Below are positions 38,001 through 41,990 of a stretch of DNA of 64,000 nucleotides, piece after piece; position 1 is the first letter of the stretch; each line of letters begins with the position of its first letter. Made by a program: the position numbers and the translations under genes. Where the stretch lies: assembly GCA_013339765.2 (NCBI GenBank), contig CM023453.1, positions 31,201,468 to 31,265,467 of the forward strand, read 5' to 3'. The DNA comes from Haemaphysalis longicornis (taxonomy: Eukaryota; Arthropoda; Arachnida; Ixodida; Ixodidae). The notes under the pieces are model-generated. The model had not been told where the DNA came from. It searched no databases and saw only the letters and a list, made by a program, of their open reading frames with translations.

Positions 38001-40760
38001 CATCTGGAACGCAGTTTCAATGGGGAGGAGCTCAGATTTGTATATTTGAGAAAATCCTGTCGTTATGTGTGGGATCGTTGTAAGTGGGTTTGACTGTACA
38101 GCCTGGTGTTGCCTCATGTCAAAGTAGCCTGTTCTCTTCGACGAGCTGCTTGTGACTGCAATTTTAGCATGCGAGGTTGGCACAACTGGAGCATGTTTGC
38201 CTTGGAGGTTTTTCTAATGATACCTTGACGTGGATTCGTGTCCTGTGCTGCAGCCGCGCCACACTCGAGGGAGAATGTCGAAAGGTCCCCAGGATGGGAA
38301 GTCGGAGTGCGAGTACGTGCCGGGCCTGGACATGGCGCCGCCGGTGCCTGGCAACCCTGCTCTCAACCTGACCCTGAGGCCGTACGAGTCTGAGCTCTGC
38401 CCCGGCAGTGAGCTCGACCCCTGCGGTGCTCCGGCAAAGAAGAAGGTGAGGGAAGGGGAGGGCATTCCTTGGAGCGAATGTCTATGGTTCTGCATTGGAC
38501 ATATTTCCCATAACGGTGCCTTGGCGGTGCTTTCCAGATCAAAATGGAAGGATCTCAAGAACCCCTCGAGTACGACGGCGTGCCTTTATCAGACGAACCA
38601 GTCCAGCACCTGTCTGCATCAGTCAAGAACGGTGATGCAAGTGACGAGGTGAGGCCCTTGTATGGCGAGTAAGGGGGGAAAGGGAAGTGTGGGAGACTAG
38701 CTAAGGACGAGCCGAAAAGCCAGTGGGTTATCTATAACCGTTGTGCCTCGCCTTGAACCAGTATCCTATTTTGGCGAAAGGGACCAGGGCAAATTGAGAA
38801 AACGTGTGTTCGAGGTTCATTGAGTTCATTCAACGTGTATCCTCTAACCAGCCCTTCATTTCGGCGTAAGTGGTAGTGGAGCCTTGTTCAAGAGCGTGAA
38901 GAGAATGGTCGCGAGGTTTCGTAGGTCTAGTGATGAATGGTTGAAGGCTTGGCCAGGTGATCTGATTAAGTCTTTGTTTGAATGTAAATAAATCCAGAAC
39001 AAAGGCCCCAAAAAATGGTAGTGTAATATGAAGTTGGCTATAGCACATTGATTATGTGTGGATGTCGGACGAAGGGGAATAGAATGCAAAGTTACAGTCC
39101 AGTTACATTCGAAGGCCAATGCCTTCGAGTTTTCTGGCTTTGTAATGTAAATTTCTTGATCGTATGTCGTGCCAGCTGTGCCAGAGCGTATTCAAGCACA
39201 GCAAGAATTGGGGTCGGGCAAACAAACATTCACTATGCTGTTTTCTTGGACAGACGTTTACCACTGAGAATTGGGATCCGAGGCTGGGAATTTGAGTTGC
39301 AAATAGCAACTTCTAAAAATTGCGGTCACCACACTTGGACCACCTCTCCCCCATTGTGTGTGCAATCTTTGTAAAAATATGCATAGGGCCGAATCACTTA
39401 ATTATTGTTGCTTGTTGTCTGATTTGATCTGTGTGTGTGTGTGTTTGCTGGGCATTTGCAGGAAATGTACAAGAACCCGGACACATCTTTGAGTAGGTCC
39501 CGGAAGGACGACTACGTTCGCTCTTGTGCCCGGCTAACGGTCCCCCTTGGCGACAAAGGGCCGGCAGCGAGCTCGCACGACCAAGTGGTGAAGTCCATGC
39601 GCAGCTTGCACAAGGGCTCCGAGCTGGAGTTTGCCGAAGCCGCCGTTCCCGCGACACCCGCCGTGCCAGCTGTTCCCACCGAGGAGCCCGAGCTGAAGAG
39701 CGGCCTCGCTGCCGTCACCGCTCAATTCCAGGGGGGCGAAGACAAGGAGGACCGGAAGCCGCCGGGCGCCAACGGTGCCTCCGACCTGCACCAGACGGGC
39801 GTGGGCCCGGCGGGAGACTTCAAGTTCAAGATGACCCTGCGCGACCGGGGCAACCTGCGCAAGCCCACGCACCTGGTGCGGCCCGCGCCGCTGCCGGAAG
39901 ATGTGGAGAAGGGCCAGCAGCCCGTGAAGAAGGTCAAGCTGGAGGACGGCAGCGTGTGCTACGGCACCCCTGATGCGGCGAAGGTGATGGTGCCCGTGCT
40001 GCAGTACCTGGGCCCGCAGGACCTGGCCCAGTGCCAGCTGGTGTGCAAGGCGTGGAACCGCTAGGAGCGTAGAGCCCCAGGCAGTGTGGCCGCGGAATGG
40101 ACCTGTCGGGCGGCTGCCGGGTTGAGCGGCCACAGCGCTGGCCGGGGGTGTGCGGCGGCAGCCCTGCTGCCGTGACCTGGCCTGGACCACGTGTCGGCCA
40201 GCAGCTCAGCTGGCTGCTGCCGCGCCTGCCCGACCTGCAGGAGCTCGGGCTGAGCGGCTGCTCGGCGGCCGCCGTGTGGCCGCGCTGCGCTCGGCGTCTG
40301 CCCCCGCCTGCGCTGGCCTCGACCTCAGCTGGGTGGGAGGGCCTCGGGACCAGGCGGTGAGAGACCTGGTCGCCCCCAGACGCCCGCTCCAAGCCCCGTC
40401 TCCTGGTCGAGGTGCGGCTCTGCCGGTTGCGACTCTCCGACGTGGCCCTGCGGCTCCTGGCCCACCAGCTGCCCCACCTGAGCCGGCTGGACTTGTCCAA
40501 CTGCCGCGGCGTCACGGACATGGGCATCGCGGTGCTCGGGGGCAGCCAAGGCGTCGCGGCTGACTGCGCTCGACGTGTCGCGGTGCGCCAACGTCTCGGA
40601 CACGGGCCTGGAGGCCCTCCGGCGGTGCGTGGGGCTGCGCCACCTCGATCTCAGGGACTGTCCACAGGTCACAGATGCGGCCTGCCGCCGCTTTGTGGCC
40701 CAGATACGCCTTCCCGTCACCCTGAAGGAAAGCAAGCTCATTCAAGTGGCCTCCACCTAG
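938..40760 (+). CDS. KDM2: KDM2 lysine demethylase (JmjC-CXXC-PHD-Fbox-LRR), 14 exons, 5' partial
   Basis: Spliced gene joining exons 938-1110, 3782-3888, 7158-7251, 10799-10952, 15641-15756, 18700-18849, 20296-20508, 20678-20770, 22043-22123, 28939-29190, 31169-31423, 38254-38445, 38538-38648 and 39462-40760. All junction phases agree. The order JmjC, CXXC, PHD, F-box, LRR is unique to KDM2A/KDM2B/FBXL10-11. Family members are nuclear Fe(II)/2-oxoglutarate dioxygenases that remove mono- and dimethyl marks from H3K36; the CXXC finger recruits them to unmethylated CpG and the F-box links to SKP1 and variant Polycomb PRC1 complexes. The exons before the G-S-R-R segment, including the start codon, are left of base 1. 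Most arthropods have a single KDM2, so A versus B naming is not meaningful. The LRR portion is broken by frame changes (see that entry). An extra small exon in the long introns 9 or 11 cannot be excluded. Confidence 0.95.
1137..1679. mobile_element. DNA transposon remnant with AGGCCAACTGCACTC ends
   Basis: Left end AGGCCAACTGCACTCAAA (from 1137) and right end TTTGAGTGCAGTTGGCCTT (to 1679) are inverted copies. It begins 26 bp after the splice donor of exon a. It shares its ends with the 32194-34116 element, but the flanking TTAA is no longer readable. Non-autonomous, no transposase. Confidence 0.7.
2013..3484. mobile_element. hAT-like element with 17-bp perfect TIRs
   Basis: CAGGGGTGAGACAGCTG at 2013-2029 and its exact complement at 3468-3484. 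CAGGGG ends are typical of the hAT superfamily. The interior carries repeated CTGCTCCAAAA/CTGCGCCA motifs near both ends. No convincing 8-bp target duplication and no transposase frame. The outer shell at 22218-27543 has closely similar ends. Confidence 0.7.
3782..3888 (+). CDS. KDM2: KDM2 exon b: JmjC N-terminal segment
   Basis: 107 nt between acceptor ttccgcag and donor gtatgg. It begins V-R-Q-V-D-W-V-D and contains W-P-R-H-L-K-E, E-G-T-N-A-I and Y-P-K-V-Q, which align with the KDM2 block D-W-V-D-N-M-W-P. It leaves two bases (AA) that join G from the next exon to make Lys. The ORF shadow on the opposite strand across this exon is not a gene. Confidence 0.93.
3889..5886. other. Intron 2 body, no feature recognised
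   Basis: AT-rich intron sequence between the exon b donor and the foldback element. The 195-codon minus-strand frame at 4528-5115 has no recognisable domain and low-complexity composition. Confidence 0.5.
5887..7040. mobile_element. TTAA-bounded foldback element, copy 1, split by an insertion
   Basis: Starts TTAAGGGGGGACAC (5887) and ends CCTCCCTTAA (7040). The two halves are inverted copies around a short centre near 6190-6240; for example, GGAACTAATTTTACAGCTCAT in the left half is repeated in reverse complement in the right. The right arm is interrupted at 6508-6997; without that insert the element is about 664 bp, like copy 2 at 22236-22889. No coding capacity. Confidence 0.82.
6508..6997. 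mobile_element. 490-bp insertion flanked by AAAATTA duplication
   Basis: AAAATTA occurs at 6501-6507 and 6998-7004, exactly where the foldback right arm is interrupted. The insert is GC-rich, begins CGCCCACCTCCCC and ends GCGTCGCATCT, contains a (GCC)n run near 6920-6940, and shows degenerate end similarity (GCGACGCTGAG). A related end motif occurs near 16480. Class unknown. Confidence 0.65.
7158..7251 (+). CDS. KDM2: KDM2 exon c: JmjC core with Fe(II) ligands
   Basis: 94 nt after a T-rich acceptor (cttgcag), ending before gtgagg. It encodes Y-C-L-M-S-V-K-G-C-Y-T-D-F-H-I-D-F-G-G-T and then S-V-W-Y-H. The His (7198-7200) and Asp (7204-7206) of the H-x-D motif are the first two iron ligands, and the Thr two residues before Phe-His belongs to the 2-oxoglutarate pocket. 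The exon ends in the Lys that in KDM2 contacts 2-oxoglutarate (G-Q-K|V-F-W). All catalytic residues expected here are present. Confidence 0.96.
7252..10798. other. Intron 3, no element boundary recognised
   Basis: AT-rich intron with poly-T runs at about 7761-7790, 8406-8418 and 10707-10726. No gene or clear inverted-repeat element was found in about 3.5 kb. Confidence 0.5.
10799..10952 (+). CDS. KDM2: KDM2 exon d: JmjC core
   Basis: 154 nt, acceptor tttttgcag, donor gtatgc. It reads V-F-W-L-I-P-P-T, then L-S-G-K-Q-G-D-V-F-F-G and G-D-T-F-F-I-P-T, matching the double-stranded beta-helix of KDM2. It leaves one base (G) that joins GA of the next exon to make Gly. Confidence 0.96.
11157..12525. 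mobile_element. pogo/Tigger-like element with CAGTTAA ends
   Basis: CAGTTAACCTCGATGTAACG at 11157, and its complement at the right end (CGTTACATCAAGGTTTAACTG to 12525), each next to TA, fit the TA duplication and CAGT ends of pogo/Tigger elements. GATGTAACGAA-type motifs recur just inside both ends. No transposase; the interior is GC-rich filler. Confidence 0.75.
13366..14504. mobile_element. hAT-like element with CAG.GTGTCTAGC ends
   Basis: CAGCGTGTCTAGC at 13366 and GCTAGACACCCTG at 14492-14504 are inverted with one mismatch. The left interior repeats GGGAAAAGTCAGG, which recurs near 14463. It includes a long C run followed by T (about 13983-14018). No target duplication or transposase seen. 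Confidence 0.6.
14828..15608. mobile_element. MITE with TACCGTATTTACTC ends
   Basis: TACCGTATTTACTCGAGTCT at 14828 and the inverted form ending ATACGGTA at 15608, with GCGCGTTAG-type similarity just inside. It ends 33 bp before the acceptor of exon e. Non-autonomous; superfamily uncertain. Confidence 0.7.
15641..15756 (+). CDS. KDM2: KDM2 exon e: third iron ligand of JmjC
   Basis: 116 nt, acceptor tctcttgcag, donor gtgagt. With the split Gly it reads G-W-I-H-A-V-Y-T-P-E-D, then L-V-F-G-G-N-F-L-H-S. His at 15649-15651 is the third Fe(II) ligand, so the whole H-x-D...H triad is intact and the enzyme should be catalytically competent if translated. Confidence 0.96.
16165..16495. mobile_element. 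Degenerate repeat sharing an end with the 61845 TIR element
   Basis: CACCATCTTCCCGTAGGGG followed by CCCTGAGTAGTATGCGAAGCAG at 16171-16212 matches the TIR of the 61845-62202 element. The right side ends CTGCTTCGCATCTAAAA, only partly matching. The interior is purine-rich and unrelated, so this is a truncated or composite copy. Confidence 0.5.
16892..18210. mobile_element. pogo/Tigger-like element with CAGTG..ACCCCG ends
   Basis: CAGTGAAACCCCGATAATACG at 16892 and the complement of CAGTGGCACCCCGCTGATACG ending at 18210, each flanked by TA. About 1.3 kb, no transposase frame recognised. Confidence 0.72.
18211..18699. other. Intron 5 remainder, no feature
   Basis: Unremarkable AT-rich sequence leading to the exon f acceptor. 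Confidence 0.5.
18700..18849 (+). CDS. KDM2: KDM2 exon f: C-terminal part of the JmjC region, GC donor
   Basis: 150 nt (50 codons) after acceptor tgtgtgcag. It reads V-P-V-K-F-R-Y-P-F-Y, then E-M-L-W-Y-V-L-Q-R-Y-V-Q-C, matching the KDM2 segment after the JmjC core. It ends in a Gln run (Q-Q-Q). The donor is CAG|GCAAGT, a GC-AG intron. The nearest alternative GT, four bases downstream, would throw the next exon into a frame that stops early, whereas the GC site keeps it open for all 71 codons. The 207-codon antisense ORF over this exon is a shadow. Confidence 0.92.
18850..20295. other. Intron 6 (GC-AG) with a GT microsatellite
   Basis: The intron begins GCAAGT and ends TTTTCCAG. A (GT)n run lies at 19286-19304 after a T tract. 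No element ends recognised. Confidence 0.7.
20296..20508 (+). CDS. KDM2: KDM2 exon g: Ser/Pro-rich linker
   Basis: 213 nt (71 codons), acceptor gttttccag, donor gtcagt, phase 0 at both ends. Most of it is low-complexity and poorly conserved (Pro, Gly, Ser, Asp). Its end reads H-V-H-L-T-R-R-E-V-D-G-L-R, equivalent to H-L-T-x-x-E-L-E-G-L-R of KDM2A, which fixes the frame. Confidence 0.9.
20678..20770 (+). CDS. KDM2: KDM2 exon h: helical linker
   Basis: 93 nt (31 codons) after a 169-nt intron; acceptor ctaccattgcag, donor gttagt. It contains L-Q-K-L-P-P-N-K-K-F-V-P and D-P-D-A-L-L-A-D-A-K, aligned with KDM2A L-E-S-L-P-x-x-K-K-C-V-P and D-E-D-A-L-I-A-D. A TTAA-bounded transposon begins 42 bp after the donor. 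Confidence 0.93.
20813..21782. mobile_element. TTAA-bounded MITE, ~45-bp TIRs
   Basis: Left end TTAAAGGGACAGACAACCGA (20813) and right end TCGGTTGTCCGTCCCTTTAA (to 21782); the inverted similarity continues through TTTTTGTCG and the TATA-rich stretch for about 45 bp with a few mismatches. TTAA at both extremes fits Kolobok or piggyBac-type insertion. 970 bp, no transposase. It fills most of intron 8. Confidence 0.8.
22043..22123 (+). CDS. KDM2: KDM2 exon i: short linker before CXXC
   Basis: 81 nt (27 codons), acceptor accctttgcag, donor gtgcgt. It contains K-E-H-K-H-D-D-P-L-L-A-I-T and P-V-L-F-W-S, equivalent to the D-P-K-L-A-L-T-G-V-P-I-V-x-W segment of KDM2A. Phase 0 at both ends. It is followed by a 6.8 kb intron full of nested transposons. 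Confidence 0.88.
22236..22889. mobile_element. TTAA-bounded foldback element, copy 2
   Basis: TTAAGGGGGGACAC at 22236 and GTGTCTCCCCTTAA ending at 22889. The two roughly 300-bp arms are inverted copies joined near 22545-22590, so almost the whole 654 bp can fold into one hairpin. Same family as 5887-7040; no coding capacity. Its right TTAA is also the left TTAA of the next element. Confidence 0.85.
22886..25336 (+). mobile_element. TTAA-bounded DNA transposon with a broken transposase
   Basis: TTAAGGGGACACGC at 22886 and GCACGTCCCCTTAA ending at 25336. About 2.45 kb. The inner transposase fragments (23700-24674) suggest an autonomous ancestor. TTAA at both ends suggests Kolobok (or piggyBac) rather than classical Mutator, although proteins of this kind are often labelled Mutator-like in tick annotations. 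Confidence 0.72.
23700..24674 (+). pseudogene. Mutator-like/Kolobok-type transposase remnant
   Basis: Pieces in different frames: G-T-V-C-A-T-C-G-K-C near 23712; N-V-K-A-V-V-L-A-A-R-A then I-G-H-D-Q-L-C-R-F-C-A-I-L-G-L near 23937-24026; D-L-S-V-I-F-D-G-T near 24150; M-E-T-E-A-A-L-R-I-W-H-R-T-L near 24370; A-L-A-G-L-W-F-K-Q-G-A-T-L near 24453. These resemble the transposase family widespread in ticks (Pfam Mutator-like transposase). Stops and frameshifts throughout; not functional. Confidence 0.62.
25735..25969 (-). mobile_element. Full-length tRNA-derived SINE (Ruka-type) with 15-bp duplication
   Basis: Flanked by a perfect direct repeat TTAATATCTGCTTAA at 25720-25734 and 25970-25984. Read on the minus strand it begins with a tRNA-like head holding an A box (TGGCTCAGTGG) and a B box (GGTTCGATTCC), followed by the body found in three other fragments in this window. 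Pol III-transcribed and mobilised by a LINE in trans. The Ruka family is known from ixodid ticks; the name is from memory of its features, not a search. Confidence 0.85.
26400..26520 (+). mobile_element. LINE 3' end with AAAT-rich tail
   Basis: ATGTAATGCCCCTTGGGGCC is followed by GTAGGGTATG and an (AAAT)n tail at about 26482-26520. This resembles the 3' UTR and tail of CR1/L2- or I-type tick LINEs. No coding part is left and the 5' limit is uncertain. Confidence 0.45.
26785..27255. mobile_element. hAT MITE with CAGTGGTTCTCA ends and 8-bp duplication
   Basis: CAGTGGTTCTCA at 26785 and TGAGAACCACTG ending at 27255, flanked by the perfect 8-bp repeat CTCTAGAC (26777-26784 and 27256-27263). The ends and the 8-bp target duplication are diagnostic of the hAT superfamily (Charlie-type termini). 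471 bp, non-autonomous, relatively young within the shell. Confidence 0.9.
27762..28657. mobile_element. TTAA-bounded MITE, TTAAAGGGGCCAT ends
   Basis: TTAAAGGGGCCATAAAGACA at 27762 and TGTCTTCATGGCCCCTTTAA ending at 28657; similarity extends about 33 bp. 896 bp, no transposase. Related copies or ends occur at 45839, 48604 and 54282. Confidence 0.8.
28894..28923. repeat. Run of 30 C in the acceptor tract of the CXXC exon
   Basis: An uninterrupted C homopolymer that stops 15 bases before the splice acceptor ag (28937-28938). It forms most of the polypyrimidine tract. Length in the assembly may be unreliable. Confidence 0.9.
28939..29190 (+). CDS. KDM2: KDM2 exon j: CXXC zinc finger
   Basis: 252 nt (84 codons), acceptor cttgtgcgcag, donor gtgagt. 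The first 40 residues are Lys/Gly-rich (an 8-Gly run) and unusually GC-rich. The CXXC domain begins at R-R-R-R-T-R-C-K-K-C and carries the eight zinc-binding Cys as C-x2-C-x2-C-x4-C-x2-C-x2-C, then C and C after the K-F-G-G-P-G-R-M-K-Q-S signature. The K-F-G-G motif is the DNA-contacting loop that gives specificity for unmethylated CpG. Confidence 0.96.
29191..30915. other. Intron 10, no element recognised
   Basis: Sequence between the CXXC and PHD exons. A short C-C-C-G-A-A-T-type repeat lies near 29555-29630. No gene or inverted-repeat boundary found. Confidence 0.5.
30916..31042. repeat. 127-bp palindromic MITE just upstream of the PHD exon
   Basis: TTTGGACAAGGTAGCGGCC at 30916 pairs with the right arm ending GCTACCTTATCCAAA at 31042. 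Pairing resumes inward (CAGTCCGGTGCCAA with TTGGCACCAGGCTG; CCTTCCTT with AAGGAAAGG), so almost the whole unit folds. It lies 126 bp before the PHD-exon acceptor. Confidence 0.75.
31169..31423 (+). CDS. KDM2: KDM2 exon k: PHD finger
   Basis: 255 nt (85 codons), acceptor ccccttttag, donor gttggt. It reads P-V-L-P-H-T-A-C-C-M-L-C-G, then L-M-E-C-S-Q-C-W-E-I-V-H-P-A-C-L and W-E-C-P-K-C, the C4-H-C3 zinc pattern of the KDM2 PHD finger directly after the CXXC domain. A GT six bases earlier (after D-Q) is an alternative donor that would keep phase and drop two residues. Confidence 0.95.
32194..34116. mobile_element. TTAA-bounded element with AAGGCCAACTGCACTC ends
   Basis: TTAAAGGCCAACTGCACTCA at 32194 and TGAGTGCAGTTGGCCTTTAA ending at 34116. 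GC-rich interior without a transposase. It carries the nested 33229-33615 MITE; without it the element is about 1.5 kb. Same end family as 1137-1679. Confidence 0.82.
33229..33615. mobile_element. 387-bp MITE, 47-bp perfect TIRs and 8-bp duplication
   Basis: Bases 33229-33275 (starting TAGAGTTCCTGTATATAGC) are exactly complementary to 33569-33615. The flanks are the 8-bp direct repeat GATCGGGT (33221-33228 and 33616-33623). An 8-bp duplication fits hAT or P-type transposases. Each TIR holds a small hairpin, GCTCCC/GGGAGC. Perfect TIRs imply a recent insertion. Confidence 0.92.
34477..35525. mobile_element. pogo/Tigger-like MITE, CAGTGGAATCTC ends
   Basis: CAGTGGAATCTCGGTGATA at 34477 and TATCACAGAGATTCCACTG ending at 35525, with TA next to the right end. 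GC-rich interior, no transposase. Confidence 0.7.
35746..38096. mobile_element. pogo/Tigger-like element, CAGTCAAACCCACTTA ends, with nested remnants
   Basis: CAGTCAAACCCACTTATAA at 35746 and TTGTAAGTGGGTTTGACTG ending at 38096, both flanked by TA. 2.35 kb. It contains further CAGT-type left ends near 36687 and a minus-strand transposase fragment at 37267-37536. It ends 157 bp before exon l. Confidence 0.75.
37267..37536 (-). pseudogene. pogo/Tigger transposase N-terminal fragment
   Basis: 89 codons open on the minus strand. The central part reads A-E-V-A-K-K-Q-S-L-S-V-S-A-V-S-T-I-L-K and D-E-K-K-I-M-E, the helix-turn-helix of the CENP-B/pogo DNA-binding domain (A-x-x-F-G-x-S-x-S-T-x-S-x-I-L-K pattern), followed by a Lys/Arg-rich stretch. 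The catalytic part is missing. Part of the surrounding pogo-like element. Confidence 0.6.
38254..38445 (+). CDS. KDM2: KDM2 exon l: linker between PHD and F-box
   Basis: 192 nt (64 codons), acceptor tgtgctgcag, donor gtgagg, phase 0 at both ends. No known domain; it is rich in Pro, Gly and charged residues and ends in K-K-K. Assigned to this gene by clean splice sites, phase, coding-like codon use and position. This linker is poorly conserved across the family, so conservation does not help here. Confidence 0.8.
38538..38648 (+). CDS. KDM2: KDM2 exon m: acidic linker with a SUMO-type motif
   Basis: 111 nt (37 codons) after a 92-nt intron; acceptor gctttccag, donor gtgagg. It opens with I-K-M-E, which together with the K-K-K ending the previous exon makes a basic stretch followed by a psi-K-x-E SUMO-acceptor consensus. 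The rest is acidic and disordered-looking, with no recognisable domain. Confidence 0.8.
38649..39461. other. Intron 13, no element recognised
   Basis: 813-nt intron with a short GT run at 39430-39444 near its 3' end. Nothing else recognised. Confidence 0.6.
39462..40064 (+). CDS. KDM2: KDM2 last exon, intact part: disordered linker and start of F-box
   Basis: 201 codons open in one frame, from acceptor gcatttgcag to a TAG at 40062-40064. Residues 1-70 are Ser/Lys- and Ala/Pro-rich. A second SUMO-type motif V-K-L-E lies at 39933-39944. The F-box begins around 39984: V-P-V-L-Q-Y-L-G-P-Q-D-L, then L-V-C-K-A-W-N-R, matching V-F-S-Y-L-S-H-Q-D-L and V-C-R-T-W-N-R of KDM2B. In the family the domain continues W-C-x-D-K-R-L-W and then LRRs, so this stop sits inside a conserved domain and the exon continues in other frames to 40760. 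Confidence 0.92.
   Translation, partial: EMYKNPDTSLSRSRKDDYVRSCARLTVPLGDKGPAASSHDQVVKSMRSLHKGSELEFAEAAVPATPAVPAVPTEEPELKSGLAAVTAQFQGGEDKEDRKPPGANGASDLHQTGVGPAGDFKFKMTLRDRGNLRKPTHLVRPAPLPEDVEKGQQPVKKVKLEDGSVCYGTPDAAKVMVPVLQYLGPQDLAQCQLVCKAWNR
40065..40760 (+). pseudogene. KDM2: KDM2 leucine-rich repeat region broken by at least six frame changes
   Basis: Conserved KDM2 LRR blocks appear in order but in shifting frames, counted relative to the exon frame: W-P-R at 40088-40096 (+1); M-D-L-S at 40097 (+2); R-R-Q-P...D-L-A-W-T near 40150-40185 (+1); L-S-W-L-L-P-R-L-P-D-L...L-S-G-C near 40205-40263 (+2); L-D-L-S-W-V-G-G...R-D-L-V-A-P near 40318-40378 (+1); L-S-D-V-A-L-R-L-L-A-H near 40436-40470 through N-C-R-G-V-T-D-M-G-I (+2); and C-A-N-V-S-D-T-G-L...L-I-Q-V-A-S-T near 40581-40757 (0), ending in TAG 40758-40760. 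The family end E-E-K-L-L-Q-K-L-S matches E-S-K-L-I-Q here. Block-wise conservation says the DNA was under coding constraint until recently; long-read indels in GC-rich sequence are the simplest cause, real decay the alternative. Confidence 0.85.
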
Positions 40761-41990
40761 GCTCCTACCTCCTCCTCTCCCGTTCTTTCTCATTTGCATT
40801 CAATCGGTATGCATTTCATTAGCTCAAAACGTCCCTCCGAGCTGCCCTTGCTTCGTACTTTGATTGGCAAGGGTGGAGCTTGGTGGCACCACCTTGTGGC
40901 TGCCTGTGCAATGTTTGCTCGAGGGTACAGTTCACCCTTCGTGCAAACTCTTACAGCAGATTTTGCTGCCTGAGTTGTAGTCATGCCAGCTCTCTAGCAC
41001 ACGCAAATTAAAGAGTGTGGAAAGCTTCAGGAACCCCAATGTGCCACAAAAAGCATTTCAGATTAGTGAGCCAGTTGCACTGCGTTCCACCAAACGTCTC
41101 GAAGAATGCTGTTAGTAAGTCAGCCCAATTAATGTTTACAGTGTTAATTTTTAACGTGGGGTTTTTCCTTTTTCGGCAGAAATATGCCAAAATTCCCATG
41201 TTCGTGCTGCTTGCATTTTATTCTAGCTAAGAATGTGTTGCAACTTCCTAATTTTCCTCCGAGGTGTGCCTTAGAGGTGCTTTGTTGTTGCGTAGCGATT
41301 CGATTTCTTGGGGCAGGCAGTTTTCTGCTAAAATCCATTTTACTAATGGCTATTGTTAGATTTCAAGAGCTCAAGTCTTTTTTATTGAATACAAAAATAG
41401 TTGAAAAAAAACAAAAAAAACAAAAACCCTTTTAAGTGCTTCCTTTATGGAAAAAATCGTAAAGGAAGGCTTTGCGAGCTTTTTTTTTTTCTTGCAAGTT
41501 CCCCTCTTTAGTTTTTGTTGTTTGCTTGTTACGGCCCATCTTTTTTTTTTTTTTTAACTTTGTTGTACCTAGCTTTGGGCAGTAAGTGTTTTTGTTATCA
41601 GCTGCTAAACTACAGGCAGTTCAATGTGCAGTAGTGTACCTTAGTACATAACCCAGAGTTTGTAGCGTTATTCCTTTTTTTGTTCGTATCACGTAATTTA
41701 TTAAGTTACCATAATCACTCATTTTACATTTGTGTGCGAGGATATTTGCATAGCAGCTCATCTCTGCAGCCATCATAAATTTGTATGAAAATTGTAACAA
41801 CATGTAAATACTGTCTGACACCAGGTGTTACCATTGAAAGCAAACACATGCCATTGAGTCTTTTTTTTTTCCCCATTGTTCTCATTAATGTGTTCATGTT
41901 CTGTATATACTGGAACTTGTGTTACTCACTTCATGTAAACAAGTCTGTTTGGTGAGTAAATATTTGTAGCTAAACACGCACCATTGTCTT
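40761..41990 (+). other. KDM2: Probable KDM2 3' UTR, end unknown
   Basis: AT-rich, T-tract-rich noncoding sequence directly after the TAG at 40758-40760. An ATTAAA at 41008-41013 is the first plausible poly(A) signal. I see no AATAAA before 44124, and weaker AGTAAA-type hexamers near 41957 could also be used. The end given is a guess. Confidence 0.35.

Noticed and set aside
39534..40190. 218-codon minus-strand frame in the last KDM2 exon
   Set aside because: A shadow of GC-rich coding sequence on the other strand; no recognisable motif.
40097..40563. Separate small genes starting at 40097, 40150, 40412 or 40575
   Set aside because: Each contains only a slice of the KDM2 LRR domain; they are pieces of one broken exon.
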